From Nakamurella endophytica (lineage in GTDB: Bacteria > Actinomycetota > Actinomycetes > Mycobacteriales > Nakamurellaceae): 64,000 nt of DNA. Both the position numbers and the translations under genes were made by a program. The stretch covers positions 1-64,000 of the forward strand of contig NZ_BMNA01000015.1 of the NCBI RefSeq assembly GCF_014646215.1. The letters are read 5' to 3'. Every line of letters begins with the position of its first letter. The stretch's first letter is position 1. This document shows, piece by piece, positions 52,018 to 60,968 of this stretch. Below the pieces are notes generated by a model that ran no database searches, was not told where the DNA came from, and saw only the letters and a list, made by a program, of their open reading frames with translations.

Positions 52018-52980
52018 GTGAGCATCCCCGAGGACGAGTCCGGCGCCCAACCCAACGTCGGACATGACCCCCTAGTCTTTGAGCCGGGCGACTCAGCCAC
52101 GCGGATCGTCGAGGAGTGGCTGGAGCGGCCCGCGCTGCGACTACTGGTCGAGCGATTCGGTGGGACGTGGCCGAGCAAAGGCGGCGTCGTACACCGACTG
52201 GAAGCGCTGCACGAGTTCAGCGTCGTGTGGGATCGGCGCCAGGGTGCGAGCCGGCTTCACATCGTGGAGGCCGTCGAGGGTGCTGAGCTTGCCGATCTTG
52301 TCCTGAAGGCCGCGCAGGAACTTGGCCTAGTGGTGCAACCCCCGTTACAACGCCGAAGCTACGACTGGGCATTCGTACTTGGTGGTCTAGCTACGGGCTG
52401 CCTGTCCCGCGTCCAGGCTCTGTCCGCCCTCATAACGGCCGGCACCAGAGTCGACGGTGTTGCGCTTCTTGGTTCCTTCCGACAGCTGCAAGACGAAGAA
52501 CTGGCTACGTTGTCCGACGAGTCATTTGAAGCGTTAACAGAGGTCGTCACGCTCCAGGCAGCGTCCGACCGATGGCTACACACTGCCGACTGGGCAGAAC
52601 AGCTTACCGGGAATTTGGTGAGCGATCCACGCCGGGCGTCCTTTCGGGCTTCGGCTGAAGGGATGCACGGCCTGAACGTTCATGCGTTCGCCTCTGCTTC
52701 GAGTGAGCCCCAGAAGCGTGCTGCAAATACCGCGGATACGTACCACACGGCAGTTGCCGAGCTTTCCCCTGGCTCCGGAGCGCACATACTCCTGGTCACA
52801 TCCAGGATCTATCGATATCAATGGCTGGACGCCATCCGTGTTCTCGGTCGGCCGTGCGAGCTATCCATTGAGCTGTACGGCACAGAGTCGGGAGCTAACA
52901 GCCGGCGATCCTTCGGACCGAGCTGGTACTTGCAAGAGCTGCGCTCGATGATTACTAGCAGCCTGGCGGTCCTGAGGTAA
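52018..52980 (+). CDS. DUF218/YdcF-like protein in a two-gene operon (320 aa)
   Basis: The first ~115 residues form an unrecognised domain. From about residue 120 the order fits DUF218 (YdcF/SanA) folds: YDWAFVLGGLATGCLSRVQA (Gly-rich first strand, then Arg), VDGVALLGSFRQLQDEEL (second strand ending at Arg and Glu), RAANTADTYHTAVAELSPGS (Thr-Ala-Asp helix), AHILLVTSRIYRYQWLDAIR (VTS strand) and a final YGTESGANSRR-containing part. A GTG start with a weak ribosome binding site is used. The next gene starts 35 bp downstream, so the two are one operon. The base composition is lower in GC than the conjugation genes. Family assignment is by pattern only. Confidence 0.65.
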   Translation: MSIPEDESGAQPNVGHDPLVFEPGDSATRIVEEWLERPALRLLVERFGGTWPSKGGVVHRLEALHEFSVVWDRRQGASRLHIVEAVEGAELADLVLKAAQELGLVVQPPLQRRSYDWAFVLGGLATGCLSRVQALSALITAGTRVDGVALLGSFRQLQDEELATLSDESFEALTEVVTLQAASDRWLHTADWAEQLTGNLVSDPRRASFRASAEGMHGLNVHAFASASSEPQKRAANTADTYHTAVAELSPGSGAHILLVTSRIYRYQWLDAIRVLGRPCELSIELYGTESGANSRRSFGPSWYLQELRSMITSSLAVLR

Positions 52981-53015
52981 CCCATGCCGGCGCGACGGTC
53001 ATACTAGGGAATTAC

Positions 53016-55376
53016 ATGGAGACATTGACGGTCACCGGCGAACATATCCGCGCCGCACTGAATATGCACCGTGACCACGTGTTGGGCAAAGATGTGGTCC
53101 CGGACTCTGTAGCCGCCCTCGGCCCGCTTGCTTCGGTCGTCGCTGAGCCCGGACGCGGATTGCACGCCACTTGGAGGCCAACCGCTGAGCTTAGATTACA
53201 TGCGTTCTTGACGGACGTTCTCCACGTACGTCACTACGGCGGCGAGCCGCACGTTGGCGACAAACCAACCACAATCATTCGCGTCGTTAGAGCATGTGCC
53301 AAATATTACGGAACCAACGCCTTTCCCCACCAATGGGATCAGCTGGAGTATGAGTCGGATTTGAAGAGCGATACTCTAAGCGGCCACGTTTCGCGGTATG
53401 CCCCCAGGATGACTGGCGCTGCGGAACAATGGATCAGGGCGGACGGCGGCCCCACAGTGGCCCTTCCGCTCCGCCCGCCTGTGTCTTGGACAACATGGCG
53501 TTTGAATGACACTACCCGAGTTAGCCGAGGTCGTCTGCGTTTTGAGTGGCCGCCGCAGGACCTGCGAGCAATGATGCTCAGGCAGCTAATTCAGGGTCAG
53601 CCGCGGCATCGTCAAATTCAATACGATCCCCCGTTGGCAGCAACGGCAAAAGGTGTCCTGCAACAGCTTGACGCTTCAAACAAAATTGTTGCATCGACGA
53701 CTGCGACGAACAGAGGACTAGATCCAAAGCTGACGTGGCTCTTGCTCCGGCAAGTAGCCGGGGAACGCGCACTAGAGTACTTTTTGACCAATCCTCAGTC
53801 GCCGGCCGCTGCTGCTTCTGCTGGTGGCCTGATTCGGTACATTCTGCCCGAATGGGGAAGCACGGGCCCGCTCATCCCGGCCACCGTGGATATCGGGGAT
53901 CCGCTAGATGATGTCGGACACTCGTGGGTGGACATTGCCGCAGCAGTACTTAGTCGAACGTTCTGGTCGCTCGTGGCGGGTAGGGACCGGGTCGAGTTTC
54001 TGAACAAGGCACTCACGGAGGCGACCAGCGGCCTCACTGACGAGCAAATGGGACATCGACGCCACCGGCAGCCCCCAAGGCTTATTGTAGTGAGTCGGGA
54101 CGGGGCTCGACAATTGGGTAACGAAGTTGCGCGAACGCCCGATGCGCGAGGACCTAGCGGTGACATCTTGGAACGTCTCGCCCGTCTTCGGGACAGCACG
54201 CAGGTGTCGCGAACCCAGCCATCGGTACGGCAGTACGTCATCAAGAGTTGGCTCGCTGAGGCTGATGCACTTGCAACGGACGAGCGCTTCGGCCCGGACG
54301 AGGCAATCGAGCTTGCGGTGCAGCGTCAAGGACTGCTTTGGGATGCGGCCACGACATATGGACAGGCTGAAATGAGTACCCTCTTCGGCCAACTCTCCGA
54401 CTTCCGTCCGTTAGAGCGCGTCGACCGATCCTCCCTAAGTAAACGTGAATACTTCACCCTCCAATCGCTTCAGGACGACAAGGACCGCGCATTAGCCGTA
54501 GCCCTCAGAAAAGGTCCGCGGAGCTGGTTGAGCGCTTCCCGCGATGCCGGCGAGCGAGCTGTGGCGCGCTGGCAAAACGACCCCGCAATCCTCAGTACCG
54601 TAGGCGACCTAGGCTGGGACCTTGCACAACAGGATTATCTCGCGCACGCAGGATTCTACGTTACGCGCTTAGAGGAGTACCTCACCGCAAGGTGGCCTGA
54701 CAGACAACCGGAACCCATCATCCGAGTAGCAGCGAGGGCTCAGCTCTGGGCGTCGGCGGCCGTTGCACTGTTCGAGCAACTAGGCAGCAATCTACCCGCG
54801 AACAGATGGGACGAGCAGCGTCGCCTGGCTGTGCCTCTATGGGAGATAAACACTCGATTGCTGGAACTACGCGCGTTCACCGGCGTGCTCGCATGTCTAC
54901 GGACCAACTTGTTTACCGAACGCGCTTGGCGGGCGCAAATCACCCATGTTGATTGGTCCGTTACCCAGGGCGGGATACGCCACGTGACGACGGGGGCCGA
55001 CTTGTGGTTGGCGCTGGTCGACGGCTACCTGCACTTGATGCAGCATCCGCTTGTGACTGCTCGCGACTATCCTCGGCTACGCCAACAGGCACTAGGCTTG
55101 ATGCTCGTGTCGCGGACAGGACTGTTGCCCGTCCCGCCACCGATTGATATCCGGGCTGTTCGGGGGCCAGGTGCTCAATCGGCGTACGAATTGCAGAACG
55201 ATGATTCGCCGTTGGTAGCTGAGGTGAAGCGAGATCCATGGCTGATTGTAGACGCACTGCTACGCCGGAACGACAAGTTAGGCTGGGTCGGTAAGTTGCA
55301 CAATAAGGGACCAGTATGGACGCATCTTGTCACGGCGCACGACGAGCTTCTAGCCGCCCTCAGAAGAGCCCGTTAG
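53016..55376 (+). CDS. Large protein without recognised domains, partner of the DUF218-like gene (786 aa)
   Basis: ATG preceded by AGGGA. No P-loop, protease, nuclease or membrane signature was found by eye. It is mainly helical and soluble in appearance, with blocks such as RVVRACAKYYGTNAFPHQWD (N-terminal), GLTDEQMGHRRHRQPPRLIV (middle) and WRAQITHVDWSVTQGGIRHV (C-terminal). It begins METLTVTGEHIRAALNMHRD and ends in LHNKGPVWTHLVTAHDELLA. The large size, unknown fold and operon with a small signalling-type protein resemble uncharacterised defence or toxin systems. I cannot assign a function. Confidence 0.75.
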   Translation: METLTVTGEHIRAALNMHRDHVLGKDVVPDSVAALGPLASVVAEPGRGLHATWRPTAELRLHAFLTDVLHVRHYGGEPHVGDKPTTIIRVVRACAKYYGTNAFPHQWDQLEYESDLKSDTLSGHVSRYAPRMTGAAEQWIRADGGPTVALPLRPPVSWTTWRLNDTTRVSRGRLRFEWPPQDLRAMMLRQLIQGQPRHRQIQYDPPLAATAKGVLQQLDASNKIVASTTATNRGLDPKLTWLLLRQVAGERALEYFLTNPQSPAAAASAGGLIRYILPEWGSTGPLIPATVDIGDPLDDVGHSWVDIAAAVLSRTFWSLVAGRDRVEFLNKALTEATSGLTDEQMGHRRHRQPPRLIVVSRDGARQLGNEVARTPDARGPSGDILERLARLRDSTQVSRTQPSVRQYVIKSWLAEADALATDERFGPDEAIELAVQRQGLLWDAATTYGQAEMSTLFGQLSDFRPLERVDRSSLSKREYFTLQSLQDDKDRALAVALRKGPRSWLSASRDAGERAVARWQNDPAILSTVGDLGWDLAQQDYLAHAGFYVTRLEEYLTARWPDRQPEPIIRVAARAQLWASAAVALFEQLGSNLPANRWDEQRRLAVPLWEINTRLLELRAFTGVLACLRTNLFTERAWRAQITHVDWSVTQGGIRHVTTGADLWLALVDGYLHLMQHPLVTARDYPRLRQQALGLMLVSRTGLLPVPPPIDIRAVRGPGAQSAYELQNDDSPLVAEVKRDPWLIVDALLRRNDKLGWVGKLHNKGPVWTHLVTAHDELLAALRRAR

Positions 55377-55633
55377 GCGTCAGCAACCCGAGTTTTCGGA
55401 GCTGGGAACGGCGGCGGCTTAGCTGCAGGGAGTCGGGGTGTGCTGCGGGAGCGAAGTGACTGGGAGGAACGGGCGCGTGTCGGCTAAAGTGGCGGCCAGA
55501 GCTCGTGGGGACGTCGGAGCCGGGGCCCCGCAGGACCAGGGCGGTGTCCACGTTACCGGCGACCTGATGAGGCGATGTCAAGCTCAGTCGCCCGACACGG
55601 GTTCGTCCGCTTGGTGATGCTCTTTCAAGAGAA

Positions 55634-56476
55634 CTACTTGTCGGTTGGTTCGGGCGGCAACCAGACCTTATCGGATGGCGGCGCCAATAGTGATGGTTGA
55701 TACCGGCTCCGCATAAGCGAATGACGAAATGTCCCGAAGCCCGACTGAAGAGCGTGCGCTCGAGCGTACGACGCACGCTGATGGTTGAAGGACATCTTCA
55801 TGAGCGGGGAAACGGGACGCTCTGTTTCAGCGATGTAAATCGGCGACGCAAGAATGCATCGATAACCTGTATAATCGCTTGGCTCATACTCGAGCACCTT
55901 TGCAACGAACTCAATCTCAGCCAGGCGCGTCAAGTCTTGGTTGAAAAAGTCCGCCTCGCCAATGTCGACGGACCAGGCGGGCGCGCCATTCGAAGCGCTG
56001 TCACCATGTGGCTCCGATCGCTCCTTTAAGAAGGTCATGAGCGCTCCCTGACTCGAGTTGGCAAATTTTGATCCGCGGTCACCCTGCCTTTCGGTCGTGT
56101 GGTAAGCCGAACCGCCAAGTCCTAGAATCGTGCGGGAATCAGGGTAACCGATAAAGAATGCTACTTCGGCATAGTTATGGAGTCGGCGCGGCCAAAATCC
56201 CCAGGCGACTATACAGGTCCCGCGGATATATCCTTCAGCCGGTTCAATCGATATGTCATGAATCTTGCCATCGACTTGAAGCTCGTGGCACACGCGTTCG
56301 AGCTTGTGATAAAGGTTGAGATCTATCTGTCTGGCGGTTACGCCTAAGCTGAAAACTCCCGTGTTAACGCCAACGGTAGGGGCAAGCCGGTCCCTCAGCG
56401 AGGGCCTTCTTTGAGCGATTAGCTGAGCATGCAGGTTTTCGATCTTCTCCTCCGAAATGTAGAGAAAGTTCCTCAT
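55634..56476 (-). CDS. DUF7019/SAVMC3_10250-like protein (280 aa)
   Basis: Starts at the ATG of MRNFLYISEEKIENLHAQLI, the conserved opening I remember from the SAVMC3_10250 (DUF7019) family. The frame extends 52 codons upstream into Arg/Pro-rich sequence that I regard as non-coding. KIHDISIEPAEGYIRGTCIV, RTILGLGGSAYHTTE and GSKFANSSQGALMTFL are further blocks of this family. Actinobacterial proteins of this type occur in variable genomic regions, and their function is not known to me. It is convergent with the 786-residue protein gene and has no strong ribosome binding site. Confidence 0.7.
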   Translation of the reverse strand: MRNFLYISEEKIENLHAQLIAQRRPSLRDRLAPTVGVNTGVFSLGVTARQIDLNLYHKLERVCHELQVDGKIHDISIEPAEGYIRGTCIVAWGFWPRRLHNYAEVAFFIGYPDSRTILGLGGSAYHTTERQGDRGSKFANSSQGALMTFLKERSEPHGDSASNGAPAWSVDIGEADFFNQDLTRLAEIEFVAKVLEYEPSDYTGYRCILASPIYIAETERPVSPLMKMSFNHQRASYARAHALQSGFGTFRHSLMRSRYQPSLLAPPSDKVWLPPEPTDK

Positions 56477-56951
56477 GACTGGACGACGCCGTGTCCGCCG
56501 CGGGCTCATGGACGCAGTTTTACCAGGGAGTTGCCCCGCTGTACCAGGATCAAAGTGTGGCGATGCTGGCCTACGTCGTACACTCGGATTCGGAGTAGCG
56601 GCCCGGCGCTGAGTGGCAAGGGAGCTGCGCACACGCCGAGCGGCAAAGCGTAGCTACCCGGTATTGCGCGGTCTTGACGGTCAGCGCGCCCAATCCGTTA
56701 GCAGGCTGCCCGCACGTAGGCAGCAGCCGGCCACGTGCCTCGCGGTGCGCAGCGGCACAAGGGCCTGTCGGGCCACCGCGTTCAGCGCCAACCCGTCATG
56801 CGTGGGCTGGGTACACCAAGCTGCTGCTCGACCTCTGCCCGGAGCCATCGCCTCCGGGTCGTTGCATCACCCCCGACCGGGCCGCTGTGCGCAACCACGC
56901 CGCTCGTGGCATCGGGTTAGTGCCACTTAACTCCTCCGGAAGACGGCAAAG
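56477..56951. other. Intergenic stretch, no gene seen
   Basis: About 475 bases between two minus-strand cargo genes. Frames on both strands lack ribosome binding sites and protein-like sequence. The promoter of the DUF7019-like gene should lie here. Confidence 0.35.
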
Positions 56952-57356
56952 TCACGCGCCACCCACTGCGAGTGCCGTACGGATACTTTCGCACCCGGCT
57001 ATGTAAACAGTAGCGTTGATCCCTTGACGCGCCGCCTCCTGCCCTATCTGTGTTAGATATCCCTGAGTGCGACTGGCAATTGAGACGGCATCCGCTGATT
57101 GATTTGTGGCCAACGCTGCACCCAAAGCGTCCACAAAGCCGTCAATGATGGCGGCATCCGACTCTGAAGGCGTCCGGATGCGACTTTCGGGCTTCGCAAC
57201 AACGCACATGGTGTGGATCTTGTCTATTGCTTCTGCATAAAGTTCTAGGGCGCCGCCGAACTTGTGCTGCGTATAGAGAGTGTGTGCTCTTGTCGCCAAT
57301 TGATCGGGTATTTGGAGGGGCGGAGTTTGGGGCGCTTGTTTGCGAAATATGGCCAT
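56952..57356 (-). CDS. Small protein of unknown function (134 aa)
   Basis: Starts at ATG in MAIFRKQAPQTPPLQIPDQL, chosen because the upstream extension is Pro/Arg-rich and the protein-like sequence begins here. A helical repeat-like region (ATRAHTLYTQHKFGGALELY, then AEAIDKIHTM) resembles tetratricopeptide or helical-hairpin folds but is too short for a firm call. SIASRTQGYLTQIGQEAARQ and a C-terminal YIAGCESIRTALAVG follow. It belongs to the lower-GC cargo, 475 bp from the next gene. Confidence 0.55.
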   Translation of the reverse strand: MAIFRKQAPQTPPLQIPDQLATRAHTLYTQHKFGGALELYAEAIDKIHTMCVVAKPESRIRTPSESDAAIIDGFVDALGAALATNQSADAVSIASRTQGYLTQIGQEAARQGINATVYIAGCESIRTALAVGGA

Positions 57357-57617
57357 CGGGGCACTGTAGTGGCGTGTGGGGCGACCGTCCAGTGGTGGCG
57401 GCGCATTCGTCGTGTTCAGGCTACTGCGGTATAGGGGCTGATGCCACTTCGCGGTTGAGTGGCACTGGCGAAGTGCCCGCTGAGGTAGGCGTCGCGGACG
57501 GTGCCGCTGCACCGGTGGAGTACCTGTCTCGCCGTGGTGGTTGCCTTGGCTGCATTAGTGGCTGTTCCTCTCGCGCGTCAATGTGGCAGTCGGTTGCTAG
57601 CAGCTCGTTAGCCGGTG

Positions 57618-58979
57618 TTAGGCGCTGGCACGGCGGTAAGCCTGCTTTAGTAGCGGTTTGAGTGAGGTTAGATCGGCCAGTGGTCGTACTTGGGCGTGGC
57701 TGTAGAGGTGTGTTCCGCCGACGATGATCGCTGGCAGGCCGGGGGCGTGTGCGTCAAGGCCCCGGATGTAGACGCTGAGGTGGTCGTTGTGGATTTGAAG
57801 GTCGACGAGTTTGCGTTGGGCGTAGTACTTGAAACCTTTGATGCGGGAGCGGCGTGTGACGTCGGTGCCGAGGTTGGTGATGGCGGCGTCGACAGCGTCG
57901 AAGACCGTCCGCAAGGTTGGGTTGAGCTTGTCGAGGTGGAGTTGGGCCGGGACGTCTTGGCCGGCGGGGACGGAGCGGGCGAGTTCGACGAGGGTGTGTC
58001 CGTCGCTGTTGATCCAGTAGGCCGGGCCTTGTACTTGGGATGTGCGGTCGGCTGCGTCGCCGAGGATGTGCCGGGTCAGTCCGGTCGGTGAGTAGGACTG
58101 GCCGTCGGCTTCCCACACCAGGGGTTTGGTGGGGTCGGCCTGCCAGATGGCGTAGCGGCGGTTGGGTTGGGCTTGTATCCAGGGTTCGACGGTGGCTTGT
58201 AGCACGGCGCTGGGCGGCTTGAACTCGAGCCGCTCGCCCGGTTCGAGCAGGTCCGCCTCCAACAGGCGGGTAACGGCGCTGACGTCTCGCTGCTTGGTTT
58301 GCCGTTCGCCGCGCTCTTGCCGGGCCTGGGTCAGTTCTGGTGAGAGCACGAAGTCTTGGACTTCGGGTGGCGGGTAGTGCTGGGAGACTGTGACCAGGAC
58401 GTCGTTGGTGGTGCGGTAGGCCTGGAACGCCAGCAGCCGCACGTCGAGGCCGACCTGGTTGAGGAAGACCACTGTGGCGGTGACGGTCTTGGGGAACTGG
58501 GAGGCCATCAGGACCAGTCGGGGCTGCTGCAGGCCTTCGTCGGTGATGCTGGCCCACTGCTCGAGCTCGGCCAGGGCGGTGTCCGGGTCGACGGGTTCGC
58601 CGCGGCGTGCGGTCAGGAACTGTGCGTGCGCTTGGGCCAGGTGATCGCGGGTGAACCGGGAGACCAGCGCCGCGTACTTGAGGGCCTGCATGTCGACCGT
58701 GTCCGGGGCCCGGTCCCGTTTGAGCTCGACGACGACGAGCTGGCCGGTGCTGTCCAGACCGAGCAGGTCCAGACGGTCCCGCTCCAACCCTCCGGAGGCG
58801 TCGGTCCACCGTCCGAACTCGGCGGTGACGATCTTGACGTCCTCGCCGATCACCTGCGGGTGCGCGATCACCCACTCCTGCAGGTGCTGACGCTCCCGGA
58901 GCCCGGCCTCGGCCAGACCGATCGGCTGCGCCGCCGTCGCCACCGGCCCGGACACTGTGAATACCATCTCCCCCGCCAC
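57618..58979 (-). CDS. PDDEXK nuclease with RAMA-like and DUF5655-like domains (453 aa)
   Basis: Putative modification-dependent or general defence nuclease. Residues ~60-110 contain the nuclease core: Asp in RLDLLGLDS, then GQLVVVELKRDRAPDTVDMQ with Glu-x-Lys. The middle (~245-315) reads ADLLEPGERLEFKPPSAVLQ, AIWQADPTKPLVWEADGQSY and SPTGLTRHIL, which fits the RAMA domain, a proposed modified-DNA sensor attached to nucleases. The C-terminal ~130 residues (RIKGFKYYAQRKLVDLQIHN) are DUF5655-like. The GTG start has GAGAGGG upstream. It lies 67 bp after a small zinc-type gene and behind a DUF4258 gene, so all three are one operon. The nuclease type and target are unproven. Confidence 0.8.
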   Translation of the reverse strand: MAGEMVFTVSGPVATAAQPIGLAEAGLRERQHLQEWVIAHPQVIGEDVKIVTAEFGRWTDASGGLERDRLDLLGLDSTGQLVVVELKRDRAPDTVDMQALKYAALVSRFTRDHLAQAHAQFLTARRGEPVDPDTALAELEQWASITDEGLQQPRLVLMASQFPKTVTATVVFLNQVGLDVRLLAFQAYRTTNDVLVTVSQHYPPPEVQDFVLSPELTQARQERGERQTKQRDVSAVTRLLEADLLEPGERLEFKPPSAVLQATVEPWIQAQPNRRYAIWQADPTKPLVWEADGQSYSPTGLTRHILGDAADRTSQVQGPAYWINSDGHTLVELARSVPAGQDVPAQLHLDKLNPTLRTVFDAVDAAITNLGTDVTRRSRIKGFKYYAQRKLVDLQIHNDHLSVYIRGLDAHAPGLPAIIVGGTHLYSHAQVRPLADLTSLKPLLKQAYRRASA

Positions 58980-59046
58980 CCCAGCACCCTCTCAGCCCGG
59001 AGCTGCGGCACGGGCCATTTCCGGCGCCGAGGCGGAACACGTGCGG

Positions 59047-59619
59047 TCAAGCGGCGCTGGCCCACCCGGGTCCGCGGTCGATCATGATGCCGAACAGCGC
59101 GTCTTTCAGTTCGTCGGCCAGGTCACGGGCAGCCGCCCCGTCCGCCGGGGTGTGGCACTGCGCCGGCAGGAGACGAAGCTCGCGGTAGACAGTGGCCAGC
59201 CGGTCGATGAGGGCGCGGTCCTCGGCGGTGTCGTCGTCGAACACCATCACCGTGAGCACCTCCTTCGCGAGCGGTGCCACCAGATCCACGACGTGAGCCC
59301 ACACCCGTACACCTGCGGCCAACGCCAGTAGGGTGCCCGGCGCCGGTGGCCGGGCGAGTTGCCCGCTGGCTTGCCGGGCCTGGCAGTGCTTGCAAGTCAC
59401 CTCGTCGTCGGTCCACTTCCCCGGCTCGAGTGACAGGTGCTCGACCCGGCACGCCGGGTACGCCACCAGGCGACCCCACCGCCGGGCCCACACGGTGCGG
59501 TGCACCTGGCCGGCGCCGGTCACCGTCCGCCCGCGGACGTTCGGCGCCGGCAGCGCCGGCACGCTCCGCTCGTCGATCACCGAGATCACGTCAGCAAGCC
59601 AGAACTCGTCCATCATCAT
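59047..59619 (-). CDS. Zinc-type protein in the nuclease operon (190 aa)
   Basis: No family recognised. A central pattern with CRVEHLSLEPGKWTDDEVTC and KHCQAR gives three Cys and a His in the spacing of a small zinc knuckle, in a protein starting MMMDEFWLADVISVIDERSV. The remainder is Ala/Leu-rich helix. GAGGAC lies upstream of the three consecutive ATG codons, so the exact start is uncertain. It is followed by the nuclease gene 67 bp downstream and preceded by the DUF4258 gene by 57 bp. Confidence 0.65.
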   Translation of the reverse strand: MMMDEFWLADVISVIDERSVPALPAPNVRGRTVTGAGQVHRTVWARRWGRLVAYPACRVEHLSLEPGKWTDDEVTCKHCQARQASGQLARPPAPGTLLALAAGVRVWAHVVDLVAPLAKEVLTVMVFDDDTAEDRALIDRLATVYRELRLLPAQCHTPADGAAARDLADELKDALFGIMIDRGPGWASAA

Positions 59620-59676
59620 CAGTCCTCTTCTTGGGTTGGGTGGTGCGGTAGGGGTGGTGGGCTGGCCGCGTCGGCG

Positions 59677-59961
59677 TCAGGCCGCGGTCGGCAGGTTGTA
59701 GCGGTGGTGGACGCCGTGCACGTACGGCGTGCTGGTGCGCAGTCCCACCGTGATGACCACCCCGTCGTCGTCGCCGACCACGACTCGGATCACCGCTCCG
59801 ACGAACACGGTCCGGCCTGACTCGTGGCCGAACCCGCCGGGCAGGGTCATCAACGGACGCTGCAGCACCGACTCGACCTCGGCCCGTGGGATGCGCAGGT
59901 CGCGCATACGGCCGACGGCATGCTTCGAGTAGACCGGCTGTGCGCTTTCGTGAACGGGCAT
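59677..59961 (-). CDS. DUF4258 family protein (94 aa)
   Basis: ATG with a strong CCAGGAGGA ribosome binding site. HAVGRMRDLRIPRAEVESVL, FGHESGRTVFVGAVIRVVVG and VITVGLRTSTPY follow the DUF4258 layout, a small RelE/BrnT-like fold. Such proteins can act as toxins or as single-gene nucleic-acid binding proteins; no antitoxin gene is seen next to it. It is the first gene of the operon that ends with the RAMA nuclease. Confidence 0.75.
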   Translation of the reverse strand: MPVHESAQPVYSKHAVGRMRDLRIPRAEVESVLQRPLMTLPGGFGHESGRTVFVGAVIRVVVGDDDGVVITVGLRTSTPYVHGVHHRYNLPTAA

Positions 59962-60561
59962 GGCGATCCTCCTGGAGGAATGTCGTGTTGGTTTCGCGGC
60001 TCCCGAACGGGTGCCGTTGGAAAGACCCTAGAGCTGCAGCTCCCGAGGCGTCAAGGGCGTCGACCCGTCGAATTTACACGGCGAACGACCGTCCCGGCCA
60101 TCTAGCATCATCCCAGCTCAGACGGTGTATAGACGATCTTCCAGCACTTAATTAATGGGGTTCGGGAGTTAGTGCTGGTCGGTAACGGCTGAGCGCCAGT
60201 ACATAAGGGCAAGTCTATTTGTAGCAGACACCGCCACGATAAGGGCCCGCACGTTTGCAAGTCGCGGCGAGGCCCTATTACGCGAGCCCCCTTAGTTGCC
60301 GTGACAGGCGCCCAAAATTTTTGACCGGCGCCGTCGAGCAAAATATTGGGCAGACGGTCGCGGGCGTAGCCGACCTGCGACGCTGCACGACACCAAGTGC
60401 CGCTCTAGTAGCTGCTCGCGGCGACCCCAGTGGAGCGGTGTCAGCTGGCACTGGCAGATGTCGTCACGGCGGGGGCCGCGCGGTCGACACGTCGAGGCTC
60501 TGCAGGTCCGCTTTCGTGGTGACAGACCGGTTCGCACGCTCCGGTGGCAGGATTCAAAGCC
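59962..60561. other. 600-bp divergent intergenic region
   Basis: No gene seen. It is relatively AT-rich in the middle (AAAATTTTTGACC, TTAATTAATGG) and contains an inverted repeat described separately. It must hold the promoter of the minus-strand nuclease operon and the start region of the plus-strand gene. Confidence 0.4.
60141..60178. promoter_or_regulatory. Inverted repeat with an AT-rich centre
   Basis: Arms CCAGCACT and AGTGCTGG are perfectly complementary (9 of 10 if one more pair is added), separated by ~22 bases that include TTAATTAATGG. It lies in a divergent intergenic region, so it may be an operator; the AT-rich centre is also the kind of site Lsr2 binds. Confidence 0.4.
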
Positions 60562-60870
60562 GTGACCGCTGAAGTCCGCTGCGAGTTGTGTGACCTGCCC
60601 CGAACGCAGTGTGAGCACGGGCGCACAGCTCAACAGGCCGCTCGGGCGGGTACCGCTCGTGTGCTGATATCTCCTCAGGGTTTGGCGCACTTCGATGGCT
60701 GCCGGCACAAGGGGGACGACCCGGATATGAGCCGCTGGGGCGAGTTGGAGACGCCCGGCGCCTGGATCCGGTTGGGCAACGGGGAGCAGCTACCGGCGAC
60801 CGGTGGCGACAGGCCGGATCGGGTGGCGACCCGGAGATGCGCAGACTGCGTCGACCACGGACCTTGGTGA
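60562..60870 (+). CDS. Small cysteine-rich protein of unknown function (102 aa)
   Basis: Residues 7-19 read CELCDLPRTQCEHG, a Cys-x2-Cys...Cys-x-His pattern typical of small zinc-binding actinobacterial proteins, followed by RVLISPQGLAHFDGCRHKGD and a closing CADCVDHGPW. The GTG is preceded by AGGAT; an in-frame GTG six codons earlier is possible. It is the only plus-strand gene in the right part and is convergent with the recombinase pair. Confidence 0.6.
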   Translation: MTAEVRCELCDLPRTQCEHGRTAQQAARAGTARVLISPQGLAHFDGCRHKGDDPDMSRWGELETPGAWIRLGNGEQLPATGGDRPDRVATRRCADCVDHGPW

Positions 60871-60968
60871 CAGCCGCCGCTCCTCACAGTGACAAGGCAG
60901 GCCGGGCCGGCAAGCACGAACGCGGCGCCTGCTTGGACTGCCACTCGCGGTAGCCAGTTCGAGGCACG

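Noticed and set aside
59677-59961. Classical two-gene toxin-antitoxin locus at the DUF4258 gene
   Set aside because: No adjacent small antitoxin-like gene with overlap is present; the neighbour is a 190-residue zinc-type protein.
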